DNA from: Struthidea cinerea
Lineage: Eukaryota; Chordata; Aves; Passeriformes; Corcoracidae
Length of the DNA: 64,000 nt
NCBI GenBank assembly: GCA_013397865.1
Contig: VZTI01005029.1
Location: 131,743-195,742, forward strand
Direction of reading: 5' to 3'
Shown here: positions 1 to 12,760 of the stretch, in pieces
Layout: each line of letters starts with the position of its first letter
How positions within the stretch are numbered: the stretch's first letter is position 1
Notes under the pieces: generated by a model
What the model saw: only the letters and a program-made list of their open reading frames with translations
The model's database searches: none
What the model was told of the DNA's origin: nothing
Position numbers and translations under genes: made by a program

Positions 1-369
1 TGCTGCATGCCTCTATCAAAAGTCCTCATGCCTTCATATCCCTGGACTCGCATAAAGCTTAGTAGATAACAGTAGCAATTGCTAATAATTTAAACAGCCA
101 ATAAGATTAAATAGCCAATAAGAACTGTTTGCATAAAACTTACACACAAAGATTAGAATATGCAATCTCTGCACCCTCTCAAAGCATTTTTCAATCAGTG
201 CCATCAGCATAATGAGCAAGAGCAGCCAGTAGGGAGACTGATAAAATTCACAAAATATTAAGAGTATCCCCAGAAAAAATCCACACGTCTGTGGGGATCA
301 TAGTACATGTGTTTCCAGTGGGACATTGCAGAACATTTTCCTTTCTGTCTCTTTTGTTTGAGTTGTTGG

Positions 370-530
370 AGGTTTTGCTGTTGGCTTGGTTTTGTTTTGG
401 ATTTTGGGGGTATTTTGGGTTGGTTAGTTTGGGGTTTTTTTGTTTTGTTTTGCAAGTTTTTTGGTGTTTTTTTTTTTTGCTTGGTTGGTTTTTTATTTGT
501 TTGTTTGGCTTTGTGTTTTGGTTTTGTTTG
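370..530. repeat. G/T-rich low-complexity tract
   Basis: The plus strand is almost entirely T and G for about 160 bases, with several G runs of three to five separated by T runs. It is not a clean short-period tandem repeat but a degenerate TTTTGG/TTTG mixture. It produces open frames on both strands, rich in Phe, Cys, Trp and Leu or in Lys, Asn and Gln, which are composition artefacts. The minus strand resembles the A/C-rich tracts near 14.4 kb and 59.2 kb. No function can be assigned. Confidence 0.85.
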
Positions 531-545
531 GTATTCCGGAGGAGA

Positions 546-1998
546 AGGGGACTGGCCAGGGAGGCAGTCCCCAAAACTAACCTAGGCTGTTAGGTTCAAT
601 GCCTGACATCAGCTATAGATATTTTTGGTCCTCTCCATATCTCCTTCTTTTCTGTAACAGTAAGAAATAAATCTGTGTTGCAATAGCAAATACTGGAGGA
701 ACTTGTCAACTGTCTTTAACATTTTATAATTGTTGTATGAGAAAGAGACTATTAAGATTAGATCAAACAGATGAGTTTAATGACCTTTGCACAGATGTTA
801 GTCTATCTTTAGTAACTATAAACTTTCTAGAAGCTTGTTCCATACCCTGATTTTCCTTAGAGCTGTGCATTTATTATTTAACATGAAATAAAAAAAATTC
901 CTCTTTCTTTTTTTGTAGTCTTTAATCTGACCTCTTTCTGAAATAAATTTCAATAACAAATGGCAAAATTTTTAATTCAAAAATTTTATGCTTTTAATGA
1001 GTTCTTCAAAGTTTAAGAGTGAAAATCTTCATTGCCACCTTTACAGCTAAAAAAGAGATTCACACAGTCAGCATGGGGATAATAAAAAATACCAGACTGA
1101 GTATTGAGAGCATAAGACACCCCATATGAATTTTACATTACAAATATGTGCTAAAATATTATTCTCTCCTTGTATGGAAATCAATAACAATTAAAACTGA
1201 AAGGATATGTTTGGGTTTTTTTTAAATTAATGATCAAAGGGGCTTATTTTTATAGATGGCCTATAAAGCTGCAATGGAAAATAACGCCACCGTTTCAGGA
1301 AATGTAGTGTAGAGACTTATTATTCTTATTTACCAGCCATCCATTTATGTCTCATCTTCCATAATGTTTTATAGATTGAATATTTGCCTTGTGTTTTTTA
1401 TAAGAGGTATTACTTTCCACTTTGCTTTCAGTAAGTTGGACTATTCTCTTTTGACGTCCTCAAAGTTTATTGCTATTGAATCCTTATGTTAATAACCGAG
1501 AGAGTTTTTGTCTGCTTGGGGTTTTTTTTAGACTCTAAGGTACATTAGGAGTATATCATAACTGAAGCATTTCTGATTCTCTTTGTAGAGAAAAGGATAC
1601 TTGGAACACCTGTTACTGGGATGGACTGCTTAGCCATGGACTGTTTTCACTCTCCTGAAGTAAACATATTTCCATCAGAAAGATTTTACAGATTTTGATG
1701 GAGAAAAAAAATTCCCCTGAACTCTTAAAAACAGAATTTCTGGGGCCCTTGCAGGCCCTTCCTATTACACAGTTTATTACATAGCTTGGTAACTTAGAGA
1801 AATTGTGGTGCCCAAGACCTTCAGGCATTCTACTTACCTGCAAGAGCTTTAAGAAAACTCAGGAATCCTGCACCAGTCTGAAAACATCACGGCTCCTGGG
1901 AGCTGGACTGATAATTGAGAGAAAAAGCTGCATGATTTCCACAGAACTGTTCTTTACCATGATCTTATTTCAAAAACATACACATATGTTGCTCATCC
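546..1998. other. Unannotated AT-rich stretch
   Basis: I see no CR1, LTR or coding signal here. Short open frames (for example near 1613-1843 on the minus strand) have no recognisable motifs. Confidence 0.5.
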
Positions 1999-2003
1999 TA
2001 TAC

Positions 2004-2042
<39 letters not shown>
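1999..2042. repeat. (TA)n microsatellite
   Basis: About 40 bases of nearly perfect alternating TA, preceded by imperfect TACATA units and followed by CACAG. It is probably length-variable. The Ile/Tyr run it creates in an overlapping open frame at 1803-2165 marks that frame as non-genic. Confidence 0.95.
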
Positions 2043-2045
<3 letters not shown>

Positions 2046-5000
2046 CATATTAACTTGTATGTGATAAGGATAATTATTTCATGTCCATCTATGGCAGTTT
2101 GTTTCTGTCAAATGACATCTCTTGCATATAGACAAATCAAACACAGTAGAAAAGCAGATTTTTAAATTTACACACATGTTTATATCTGAGAGACCCCACA
2201 CTGATGAGAATAACTTAGATTAACTCTTAAAGCATGTCTGTTCTTTAAAGGTGCTGTGGGTTTTCTACCCCTGTATATAATGATTTGCAGGAACTGCTGT
2301 ATGACTTTTACCGGATATAGTTCAGTGGTCATATCTCTGCCAAAAATGCCATTCAAGCCTCAGGCATGGTTGTATCTGCTGTTAACTTTATCTTTCCTAG
2401 CATTGGCATAACTCAGCTCAACCTCTCTTCCATGCTGTGGTGCCAAATCAGTGCTCTGTGTCCCCTTTCCCTTCATTTGTCCTTACTGATGCTAGTGCAT
2501 CAGAGTGCTTTCCAGATGAGCCTGGACTCTTTTCAAGCTCTGTGATTCATTAAAATCTAAGATGTCAGCATGAGCCACACAGAACATGAGGCACATCTGC
2601 TGAATAATCACGTTTTGAGCTCAACTATGTGAACTTGCCTTGGGCTATTGCAAAGCATGACACTTGATTATGATTAATGGGAATAGAAAGAGTTGTCTAG
2701 ATGATACTAGTGTAGTTGAGATACACAAGTACACTCGTGGACTTATTAGTGTAGTCAGTCAATAGGTCAACAGAGAAAAGAATGCTGGAAAATGCAGAGA
2801 AAAAATTCAGCCTGGAAATTCAACCCACATAATTTTGCTTTAATGTATCTCATTTCTCCACTCCAGAAAATCTGCTTCCAAATTGGTTTTATCAACACAG
2901 GTCAAAATGTCAGACAGTATGAAACACAACACTATGTAGACAAGGCTCTTTAGCACAAAATAAGCCAAGTTAACCAACAACAGCTTATATCAGTCCTATT
3001 GGCTTCTCATACTCTGGTGGCTGAGTCCACTGTTTAAAATGACTGCTTAAGTGAGTTTTCCCCCAAAAGCACAATCCTAAATTGTATAATCCATGCATTC
3101 AGGGCACTTTGGAAGCTGGCGCTCTGGCTGTTAAATGAGTTATCACACAGATGTTGAAATAATAGGGTGAACATTTGAAAAGAAACAATACTGCTAGAAG
3201 CTTGAAAAATCAACAGAAAGGTTACAAAATGCAATGTTTGTTGTGGGGGTTTTTTTTCCAAATCTGAATGTCTCAATATATTAAAAAAAAAAAAAAAAAA
3301 AGCAATGGGGTAATTTAAGCATTCAAATTATTTTACCATTTTATATGTAAACAAATGTTAATTAATTTGGCAACATTTTATTTTTAAATTATGTTACGAT
3401 ATCTGCTGGACTCTGCACACATTTCTAAGACATCATTTGTATTCTTGTTCTATTGAGAAGCGTTAAAAAATCTCATTTAGCCTGGAGCAATTGCTTAACT
3501 GTTCCAGGGAAGTTTTAGGTTTGGAAACTAAATTAGATTTTGGGAAACATAAAGTCCAAATACTGAACATAACAGATTATCATCTTCCTGTGGTACACAG
3601 CTATCTGGTAAGAAAAGCACTGAAAAGAATATTCTAAAAGTTTCTCTATACTTTCAAACCAAAAAAGCCTGAGTATGATTAGTATCACAAACTCTGTCTA
3701 TACCAAACCACAACCAAAATAACTCTTGGATAATTTACTGGAGCTATTGGTTAATCATGGAAACATAATGTATTGAAACTGTATTTATACTGTTTGCATA
3801 GGTTGGTTGTTTTATTCATTGGTTGAATTTTGTCAGACATCTCAAAATCATTTGGTAGAATAGTACATTCTAGAGGGGTTTATTAGGAAACATCTCTATG
3901 GAAATTGCACAGTTGATCTAAAATGCATTACCAAATACCAACCTCTCTTCATCAGAAATTAAACCAACTTCTTTCACCTGTCTGTTCACATATGAAATAT
4001 CCTGGTGAAGTTCTGCAGAGAGATAGAGGGTTTTTTATCACTGGCTCATACAACTTCCTAAGACATTGGACCAGAAGCTTTCAGGTAATTTCTGAAAAAA
4101 CTTTGAAAATAAAAAGCAACAAGTGAAGAATGAAATTTGTCTGCTTCCTACTACACTTCCTAGAGGGTGTTGTATGGCCTCAGGTGAGATACGTATGCGA
4201 GAAAACATCAGATTGTTTGGTACCCAAAGTTTAATATTGACTTACTAATGACTCACTGGAAATTGTGGTGAAATTTATATTCTGCAATCTAAATAAAAAT
4301 ATTTAAGGGCATAATTGAGGGAACATTAAAGGCTTGATATGGTGAAGATTTTCAATCTTATACTCAGTCTGATGGAACAATGGAATGCTGTGTCTCATAA
4401 GCCCCAAATGTCTAGTTAAATTATCAGTCAAGAATTCGGTCAGTTCCCTCTTTGATTTCCTCACCCACCCACTATAGGCCTGAGCAAAAACATCCTCTGC
4501 AATGCAACTGTGTATCTGAAGGGGAAACAAAATCTTTTATAAAATACTAAAAATCGTCAAATACTAAAGTGCATTTGTTTCAGCAGAGAGGCTCAAACCA
4601 TCACAGAGAATGTAATTTTAAAATAATACAAGGATTCATAGATATCATTTGTTTGGTAAGGGTTTGTTTATTTATTTGTTTCCCCAGAGAGTATTCTCCT
4701 AAATTAAATACACGGTTCTTGCAAGACCTAAAGAAAAGGACATTTATGTTCATGTGCAGAAGAATATATCTGCTGAAAAAGCTTATGATGAATACCAGTT
4801 ATAAGATGAGGAAGAAATCTTTTCCACAGGAAAATTCCTTGGCATGCATACCTCCAGACTAAAATGTAATAAAAAGATAAATAGTAATGACTATAATTCC
4901 AAACAAGCCTTGACTTGAAATAGTGGGGGGTTTAGGGTTGACTAAAATGTTCCATTGATGATGAATGAAACAATTTGTTCATTTGTTCTTTGTACCGAAG

Positions 5001-5392
5001 ATCCCTGAAAATTAATCGTATGATTTCAGTCATTTCAGCATTATTAAGCCCAGAGAAGTGTAGTCATGCTGAAAGTGGAATTCTAGAAGTTAATAAGTTA
5101 TAAGTGGTTTTAAGATTAAGAATTATATTTGCATAAATCAGTAATTATATGAGATAGTTAAATGTTATATAAAATTTAAAGGGATTACTCTTTCTTTGCT
5201 GTGGAATTGTCAAGTGTGCACATTAGTTATGAAATACAGCCTAAGCATTGACAGTCTAGCTAAAACTTCTGCTTCTTGACTCCAAAAACTTCAGCATCTT
5301 TCCTATTTTTAGAAAGAAGCAGGATACTGTAAGTGTGGCCTAATTGCATTCATCTATAGTGTTTGACAAATCATGGCAAATAGACAAAGTCC
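2043..5392. other. Unannotated stretch with one poly(A) run
   Basis: No recognisable repeat family, RNA or coding region. A pure A run of about 20 lies near 3282-3301. I looked upstream of it for a processed pseudogene or SINE body and saw none. The sequence at 2260-2600 is less AT-rich than its surroundings but matches nothing I recognise. Confidence 0.45.
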
Positions 5393-5627
5393 CCAGTGAC
5401 GGGAGAAAGGGAGTGTCACACTCATTTTTGTAAAGGATAATATGGAGGACCCTGGGTACTACTGGCCAGTCAGCTTCACCTCTGTGTCCTCTGAGAACAC
5501 ATGTGTCCTCTGAGGAACAGATCCTTCTGGAAGATACACCAAAACATATGGAAGACAGGGAAGTGATCAGAGACGGTCAATGGCTTCACCAAGGGCAAAT
5601 CATACCAGACTAATTCAGTGGCCCTCT
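5393..5627 (+). mobile_element. CR1 LINE fragment, reverse transcriptase part of ORF2
   Basis: This is an internal piece of a CR1 non-LTR retrotransposon in sense orientation. Translating it gives a degraded version of the conserved start of the CR1 reverse transcriptase domain, including a readable EDPGYYWPVSFTSV (family form close to DPGNYRPVSLTS). Farther on, the DNA still matches the segment encoding the EQILLED-like region and the HGFTKGKS-like motif. The frame is broken by a small internal duplication: TGTGTCCTCTGAG occurs at 5483-5495 and again at 5502-5514. Both CR1 ends are missing, so this is a dead fossil. Edges are approximate. Confidence 0.85.
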
Positions 5628-8033
5628 CTGAGACTTAAATATTTGGAGTATTTTCCAGGTTTTGGCTGCAAGTGCTTGTCCTAGGTGGCTCCTACCTGTG
5701 TTTCAGGATGGATCTTCACCCCATTGACTTGGATGACCTTTTTTCCAATAGGAAGATGATATGGTAAGGAAAAGGGCAAAATGATACATTCAGTAGTTCA
5801 CTTGAACTACATCAACAGGGAACCAAATCTTGGGATCCAAAATTATGTGCATATGACCCACAGTTAGGGAACGTCCTTAAAAGTTACTGGCAAACTCATG
5901 TCAGTAATTACCATCATACCTTCAAAATATTAGGCTTTTAAGATCCATTTTTCAGAGGAAAAAAAATGGGTTTAAGTAAAAGTTTTGAAGATAATGTAGG
6001 ATTTCTTCTATTAGAAGTCAGCAGACATTAGTGTAGTTCCACTGGAAATGAACTTGGCCCATTGTGCTTTTCCCTGGCTTAAAAGCTAGACTACTAAAAG
6101 CCAACAGGTCTATTTTTGATCAGAATCAGACTTTGAATCTCATACATTTCTGTTGACTTCAATGGATTTACTGTATTTTTGTATAATGGAGATTAGAATT
6201 TGTCTTGTGGTCTGAATGTAATTTAAAAGAATTATGCAGAAAGACAAGCCAAGTAAAGCTCCTGTCAAAAGGTTAGAAAAATCAATAGGCAGAGCAGAAA
6301 ATAAAGTAGTAAAAAGGGTATTAAAACCCTCAAAAGTTAAAATGTCATTTTGATATGGAAGAGAGGAATTTTACCGAGAAACTGTGTTACATAGCTCAAG
6401 CTATCTCTATGAATAGGCAATCAGCCTCATGACTCTTGGAAGAGCGTGGTGCACAGTTGTGTAACGTAGACCTTTTTTGCACCCTTGGAGTAAGTCTGGC
6501 CCTTTGGAGTTAATTATTCTCTTTTGATATGCAAAAGTGCTGAAAAGACACTGCAAGGCTCCCTTTCCACTAAAATGTAAGCTTTCTTTGCTGACCATGT
6601 ATTTGACAGTCATGTCCTTTTGCTTAGATGAAATCAGATATTCTCCATTTATTTTCCTATCTGTAGTTGCAAGTGATTTTTTTATTTCAGTTAAAGATAT
6701 TTATGTATTATGTGGAAAGGTCTATTATGAAATTATTTTCTCAGAATATGCTTCATTATAAATCATCTAATGATTACCCAAAACAACTATCTTAAACTTA
6801 CAAAACTTTTTACTTATTTTCCTAAATATTTATGAAAGTGCATCCTTATTTCAAATAAGTTTTTTTCCCAGTATTTTCAAATAGATTTAAATTAAGTATC
6901 AGAATTAAAATGCAATCAATACCTTAAAAATATTAGTAATAAAATGCATGTGACATTCATTTTTAGTTACAAATCCACTTATCCTGACTGGACTGATAAA
7001 TACAGTTCTTCTTTTATTTCTGTAAACTTAACATAATTATCATATTAATTCCTTATTGTATAAATCTCAGGTTTCAGATAAAATTTAAATCTTTACCTCA
7101 TTTTTACATGAGACTGTCTCTTTTTAAACCTAACAGCTGGCAGGAGATTCTGGTACTTAAAGCACTGTCTTCATGTAAGTATTATTACCCTTTTTTATTT
7201 GAAAAAGAACAGAACCCTCCCTACTCTCTGAGAACTCTGGAACTCAACAGGATTAATTGTAGCTGTTTTAAGTCCTGAATGATCTTCACTTTGGGTAAAT
7301 TATATCACTTAGAGGAAACCCTCTAGATACAAGGACAACATATCATTAGAGTAGGTCATGAGTTCCCATCATGGAACCTTCAGGAACTCTTAAAATTAAG
7401 AAATCTAAAATCCATTGCCAGTGGAGAGGATTGTCCTCTGAAATACATAACTTCTAGTTTTCAAGATATCTATTAAAATAACACAGGGCTGTATGCCAAG
7501 AAGACTTTAGGGCTAGCAGGGAATTTCTCTGGAACCACTTGATTTAATGAAAAGTGTTTTTATGGAATACATTGCATGGCTGCCATGTATCATTACATTT
7601 TTTGGGGCTTTTTCTTGAATTTTGATGAAATTGGCCTTATTGTTGATCACACTTATTATCAATATGTTCAAAGATGGCTCCATTGTTACTTCTAAACATA
7701 TTCTGAACACTGAACAGAAGGTCAAATATCACTTTATCTGAAGTAGTTGCCAGAAATGTCACTTGCAGTCTTGTGAAAACGTTGAAAATTTTATAATGAA
7801 AAGGTCATAACATGTTATCAGACACCTTGCAGAGGGAACAAAAACCAATTAAATTCTACTTTAAAACAGAGATGGATTGAATAGTAATTGTACCATATCC
7901 AAGGATATGCAGATTTGCAATACCAAACATTAAGCAACAATCTTAAATCAAAATTAATATATAGACTGTTGTGGTTTTCCTTTCAGTCATAAAGATCTTG
8001 TTTATGTCAAATAAGAAAGACACTAATGAATAT
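5628..8033. other. Unannotated AT-rich stretch
   Basis: Nothing recognisable was seen on either strand. Several short open frames have no family resemblance. Confidence 0.45.
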
Positions 8034-8150
8034 GATTCATGGAATATCAAATTGGAAGGGACATCAGGGATCACCTGCTTCAACCTTTGTTGTGAAAAGT
8101 AGTCTGGACAAGATGGCCCAGCACCCCAGCTAAATATTATCTGTTCAATG
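8034..8150 (-). mobile_element. Old CR1 LINE 3'-end fragment
   Basis: Read on the plus strand, this begins with a decayed form of the inverted CR1 terminus (TGATTCATGGAATATC) followed by the characteristic TTGGAAGGGACATCAGG block and a region matching the 3' untranslated end of an old CR1 subfamily. Only about 115 bases are recognisable, and divergence is visibly higher than in the copies near 46 and 57 kb. It is severely 5'-truncated, as is normal for CR1, and has no coding content. Confidence 0.7.
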
Positions 8151-8716
8151 CTGGGGAAGTGTCCAGTGTTGGGGAAGATGAAATAATGTCTGAATCTAAA
8201 TGTACTTTACCTGACATTGAGCAAAGAGGAGTCGTAGATCCTGCAGTTGTTTTCTCAAAAACAACCTGCAAAATCTGGCCTGCACCTGATTTTAAAGATA
8301 TTCACTCATTGTATCAAATTAAAAAAAATAATCTGATTACAAATAATTGCATTTTTGCATATAATACTTTCCCATCCTATAAACTCATTCCACTTTTATG
8401 GGTAAACTACCCCCCCAGACAAACAAACTAAAGTATATATTCTATTGTTTTGCTTATCTTCTAAGAGATTCTTTCCAAGATTCTGAGGTAAAAGTTTAAA
8501 AATAAATATTTCTTGTAATTATAGCTTGGCACCATTGTGAAGAATGGAAAATATTCACAAAGGAAATGCATATTAGTGGAGTCACAATTTCCTTAATCAC
8601 TAATTAAAATCTGCTGTGTCAGTGGGGCATACCTAAGGTTTATACACCAGTTTTGACTGATATATAACAGGCAGGGGTATAACTGGTGTGTAACTATTGT
8701 ATGTACCAGTTTCACA

Positions 8717-8778
8717 CTTTTTTTGTTTGTTTGTTTTTGGGTTTTTTTTGTTTGTTTGTTTGTTTGTTTGTTTTTTAC
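8717..8778. repeat. (TTTG)n microsatellite, interrupted
   Basis: Two blocks of TTTG tetranucleotides separated by a short T/G spacer with a TGGG interruption. The overlapping open frames at 8593-8914 owe their Lys/Gln/Thr or Phe/Val/Cys repeats to it. Confidence 0.9.
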
Positions 8779-11700
8779 ATACCTTGGGAAAAAAAATCTT
8801 GTGCCATGGACACTAGTAATTCGATACAGAAATCTGAGTTCAAACTTGCACTGGTCAGCTAAAGTTTTTACATTTATCAGCACTGTCAATGAGGTCAATA
8901 AACAGTCTTATTAACAGGCACACCAACATGTAGTTGATGAATATAAAGTATTGGTCTGTATTGTTTTTTCTTCCTTTTCACATGATGTGTTATTAAGCTA
9001 AACTATGTATTGATAGGTAGAGTAGATACACTATTGAACACCAGAGAGGCTTCAAATACCTCCTGCCCTGACTGCTACAGGACAGTGATGTGTGTGCTGT
9101 TGTAACAATACAGAGCCACTCTCCCTTTTCCTCTTTTATTTGCAAATTACAGTAAAGAATTTTCTGTAACTGCACTATATTTTGCTACACAAATTTCTTT
9201 TTTTTACACATGTTCAAACACACATATATTCAGAAGAAAAGCTAAAAAATATTTCCAAAATTGAAAATCTGAGCAGATTTTTCCATTGAAGTGCAGAAAA
9301 GGAACTTTGATATCAGAGGAGAGCAAGTTTAGAATTTTCTCTTGACCATGTCCCTCTTCCTTCCTCTGTATCAACATACAGATCTCGATGTGTGTGTAGA
9401 TGTGTGTAGAAAATGAATTATTTTTGTTTTAGGAAGAGGTGAGCAGCCTGAGGAGTGTGCCTGGAAATGAGGAAGAAAGATACCTAGCTTCACAGATCTA
9501 CAATTTCTGATTTTCCTTTCATGAATGATTACAGAGTAACAGAATCCATTTCAAAAGAGAACAGTCAGCCTTGTTTATGTTTAGAGAACTGTTACACTTT
9601 TCTACTGAAATGCCATAAAGCAAATAATAAGAAAATAAAATAATTAATAACAGAGTGAAAAATCCACATCTCGAACCAAAACTCTTTACAGCAGAAAGTG
9701 TTCTACATTTAGATTTTTAAAAAGCATATTAAAAAATCTACATTTTATTCCTTTCTCAATGTTTACTTTTACAGTTACATTGCCTATATGTTGTTTAATC
9801 TTATAACCTTTACATTTAATGTTTTTCCATAAACTCAGCACCTATTCAAACATGCAAAAAATAACTTACATAGCTTTCTGCATCACTAGAACATAATAAT
9901 GAAATGGTCAGCACTACTTGTTTCCTTGAAATAACTCATGGATAAGCTGATCAATGTCCTCAGATTTATTGGAGATATAGAATTATATAGTGTAAAAGAG
10001 ATTCTGTGATTTTTCAGATATCATTGGTCTTTTGGGGTATTATCAGTACTTCTTTGAATCCTGCTTCTGTCTCCAGTATAGATTGTCTTTTAAAATTTAC
10101 CTGACTTATCTTTTAGCTTACAAACAGAAGCACAAAAATAGTCTCATCACTACTTAATTCATTTTATTTACCATTATTCGTCTAGTGAGAGCCAAAACCA
10201 CACTTTCCTGAAAAACAAAATTCTGTTTTAGAGATTATGAAACTTGTTCCTTCTAACTACAGAAATTTCCTGGCCAGAAATGGTCAAGTATATTTGGTGG
10301 TTTAATCTTTCTGATGTATTTAAATTTAATTCTCTAAAATACTTATCATCATTAAGATTGATTTTCCTTAAATGTAAACTGCAAATGTGGCCATTTTCAT
10401 CTGAACTGGAAGAGTAGCAAGACCCAAAATTTTCCCTAGACTTTGTTATGGAGCTACATCTAACATTGTAGAGAGCTGTACTCTGAGAGGCAGAAATTCA
10501 TGGTATCCAACTTAGTTTCTCTCTTTTTAGCCATTACAGGTACATTTTTCTATGTTCCCAGTATTCAAAAGCATAAAGTGCACCACTATGTCATCTGTTT
10601 TCTTCCCATGGTTTGCAAAGACACATTGTTCTGTACTGGGAATGGGGGTGAGGTGAGACTGAGCTGGTGCAGGGCTCTTTTATGGATCTCAGTAAGAAAG
10701 ACCTGGCAAAAATGGCTTAATAGGATAAGTGCTTTAATAAGACAGAATAAGAGAAGGAATACAGTTAGTGAATAAACCTTCTTTCCCTGTGGGCACCTTT
10801 TGTGTAGCATTGGACAGGGCCCATTTGGATTTTCTTCTGGTGCTCAGTGAAGACAAAAGCAGATCCTAACCATGGGGAGAAGCTCTCCATTTTGGTCCTT
10901 TAAGCTACTATCCAATTCCCTCATAAGGAAACTATTCTAAAGAATGTCCTCACAAGAACTTGCACTGTTAGACCGAGGCAAGGCCACACAGGTGACATAC
11001 TTTCATGTTACCCAGCAACGTGAGCAGCACAGCATGGGCATGTGCCCTCTCAGGTTGATTGCCACATAATGCCTACCTTTCCCAAATCTAAGTTACGGAT
11101 TACCTTATTTGCATACTAGCTTCTCCAGCCCTAAATGTGAGTCCAAGTAGAGTAGACATGTCCACTGGCTCCTTGAATACTGTATCTTCCACACTGCTCC
11201 TCATCCATGCTACCAATTTCTTTTTTCTTCAGTAGAAGATGAATAGCGCGATTATTAATTACTGAGTTTTTCACAAACCATAGTACATAGTAATTACAGA
11301 TTTTATAAATTAAGCATGTGGTCCTACTCCATAATTAAAAAATTAAGGCTGTAAAAAACCTCTACTCAGTAAAAGAAGTGTTCACAATAAATTGCATTCT
11401 TTCCTTTTGAAGTCTCTCACTCAACAGCTCTCTAAAGCAGTGTTTGAAACCATTGTACTGGGGACATTCTCGCGTGCAGTTTAAATATGGAAATAGATAA
11501 AGGTTAGCTGGAAAGGAAGAGTAACGCAGCCTTTAGTATGCTGTCCAATGTAAGGTTCATTCTTATATACTGACCTGTTTGTCTTTTCACCTCCCAAAAA
11601 GTAGAGCTCTTCTGGTGGGAAATCATGGAAGTTTCCTGAGACTGCCTACAAGGACAAAGAGATCATTTGGTCAACTTGCAAATTATATTCTGCAAAAATA

Positions 11701-12670
11701 TTGTTTCTACTTTCATTCAGTTAAAAAGATCTTCACATTCTACCTTGAAATACTGCTAAATTTTCTTCTGCTTTGCTACAATGGAGCGGTAAAAGTGAAA
11801 ACTCAAAATGTCTATCTCTTCTAATAGAACAGAAGGTCACATGGAAAAGGAATTTCATTAGAGTGCACTGATCTGTATTGAAATTTATGAGACTATGAAA
11901 AAAAAATACATTTTGTACAAAATACAAGAAATACTTTCTTGTTATGCATATGCCTCTCTCAAATATTATAAGTCCAAGTCTTCTGTGCACACATGCTCAC
12001 AAACACAGAGTGCCTCAAAAACTGTGTAAAGATTATAGGTGTTGTAATGGTGAATAGCTGACCCTGTAACAAAGAATGTTAATTACCTGCATCCTATATA
12101 AAAGAGCATATAAACTTCATTAGGAAATTTTGGAAAATTCCTCAGAAGTAAAAAGGATTTGAAATGAGGGCTGACAGTGCAAAATGAAAGTAATGAACCC
12201 CTTAAATTAATAAAAAGATTAGTTTTGAATATCATTTAGGAAAACAAAAACTTGAACTAATTTAATCAAGAAATAACAACAGGCCCCAAGGAACACCACC
12301 AGAATCCCAGAATTACCTACAGAAATATAGAAAATCTGATAAAATCTCAGTTATTCATAAACTTGCTTATTTGTTTCAGAACAGAATTAATTTCATGTAT
12401 CATGCAGTTGCTGGTAGTAAAACCAGACCTTCAGTGATATAGTATCTTCAACTTGTTTTGGCTTTGAAGGTGTGGTGTGGGCCATAATACCAATTTATCT
12501 TCAGTATAGGGATTCTTGCCTACTTCCTTTATGAATCAATGGGTAAATAGACCAAAAAAGTTTTTAAGTTTGCTGGCCAATTGAGCTAACAGTGATCCTT
12601 ATTCAGTGTGCTGAGGACCATGTGCTGGAGAAAGCTAAACCCTGAGAAACTATCTGCAAATCTTTGTATA
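8779..12670. other. Unannotated AT-rich stretch
   Basis: About 3.9 kb in which I recognise no repeat family, RNA gene or exon. The section at 10.6-11.2 kb is somewhat less AT-rich but its open frames have no known motif. Confidence 0.45.
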
Positions 12671-12760
12671 ATTATTTTCCAGACTATACTGGGTTAAGAT
12701 GCACTCATCTGTTATCCACTTAAAGCTGTGGCAGATTGTGGTCAGTTGTTATACATCCAC
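12671..12760. repeat. Unidentified 90-bp interspersed repeat, copy A
   Basis: This 90-base segment recurs in the same orientation at 16695-16784. Aligned by eye without gaps, 81 of 90 positions agree, including uninterrupted blocks of 23 and 21 bases. The flanks of the two copies do not match, so this is an interspersed unit and not a large local duplication. I do not recognise the family. It could be a fragment of an LTR, a SINE-like element or an ancient DNA transposon. Confidence 0.8.

Noticed and set aside
3282..3301. Poly(A) run suggesting a processed pseudogene or SINE
   Set aside because: No transcript-like or Pol III promoter-like body upstream, and no flanking duplication seen.
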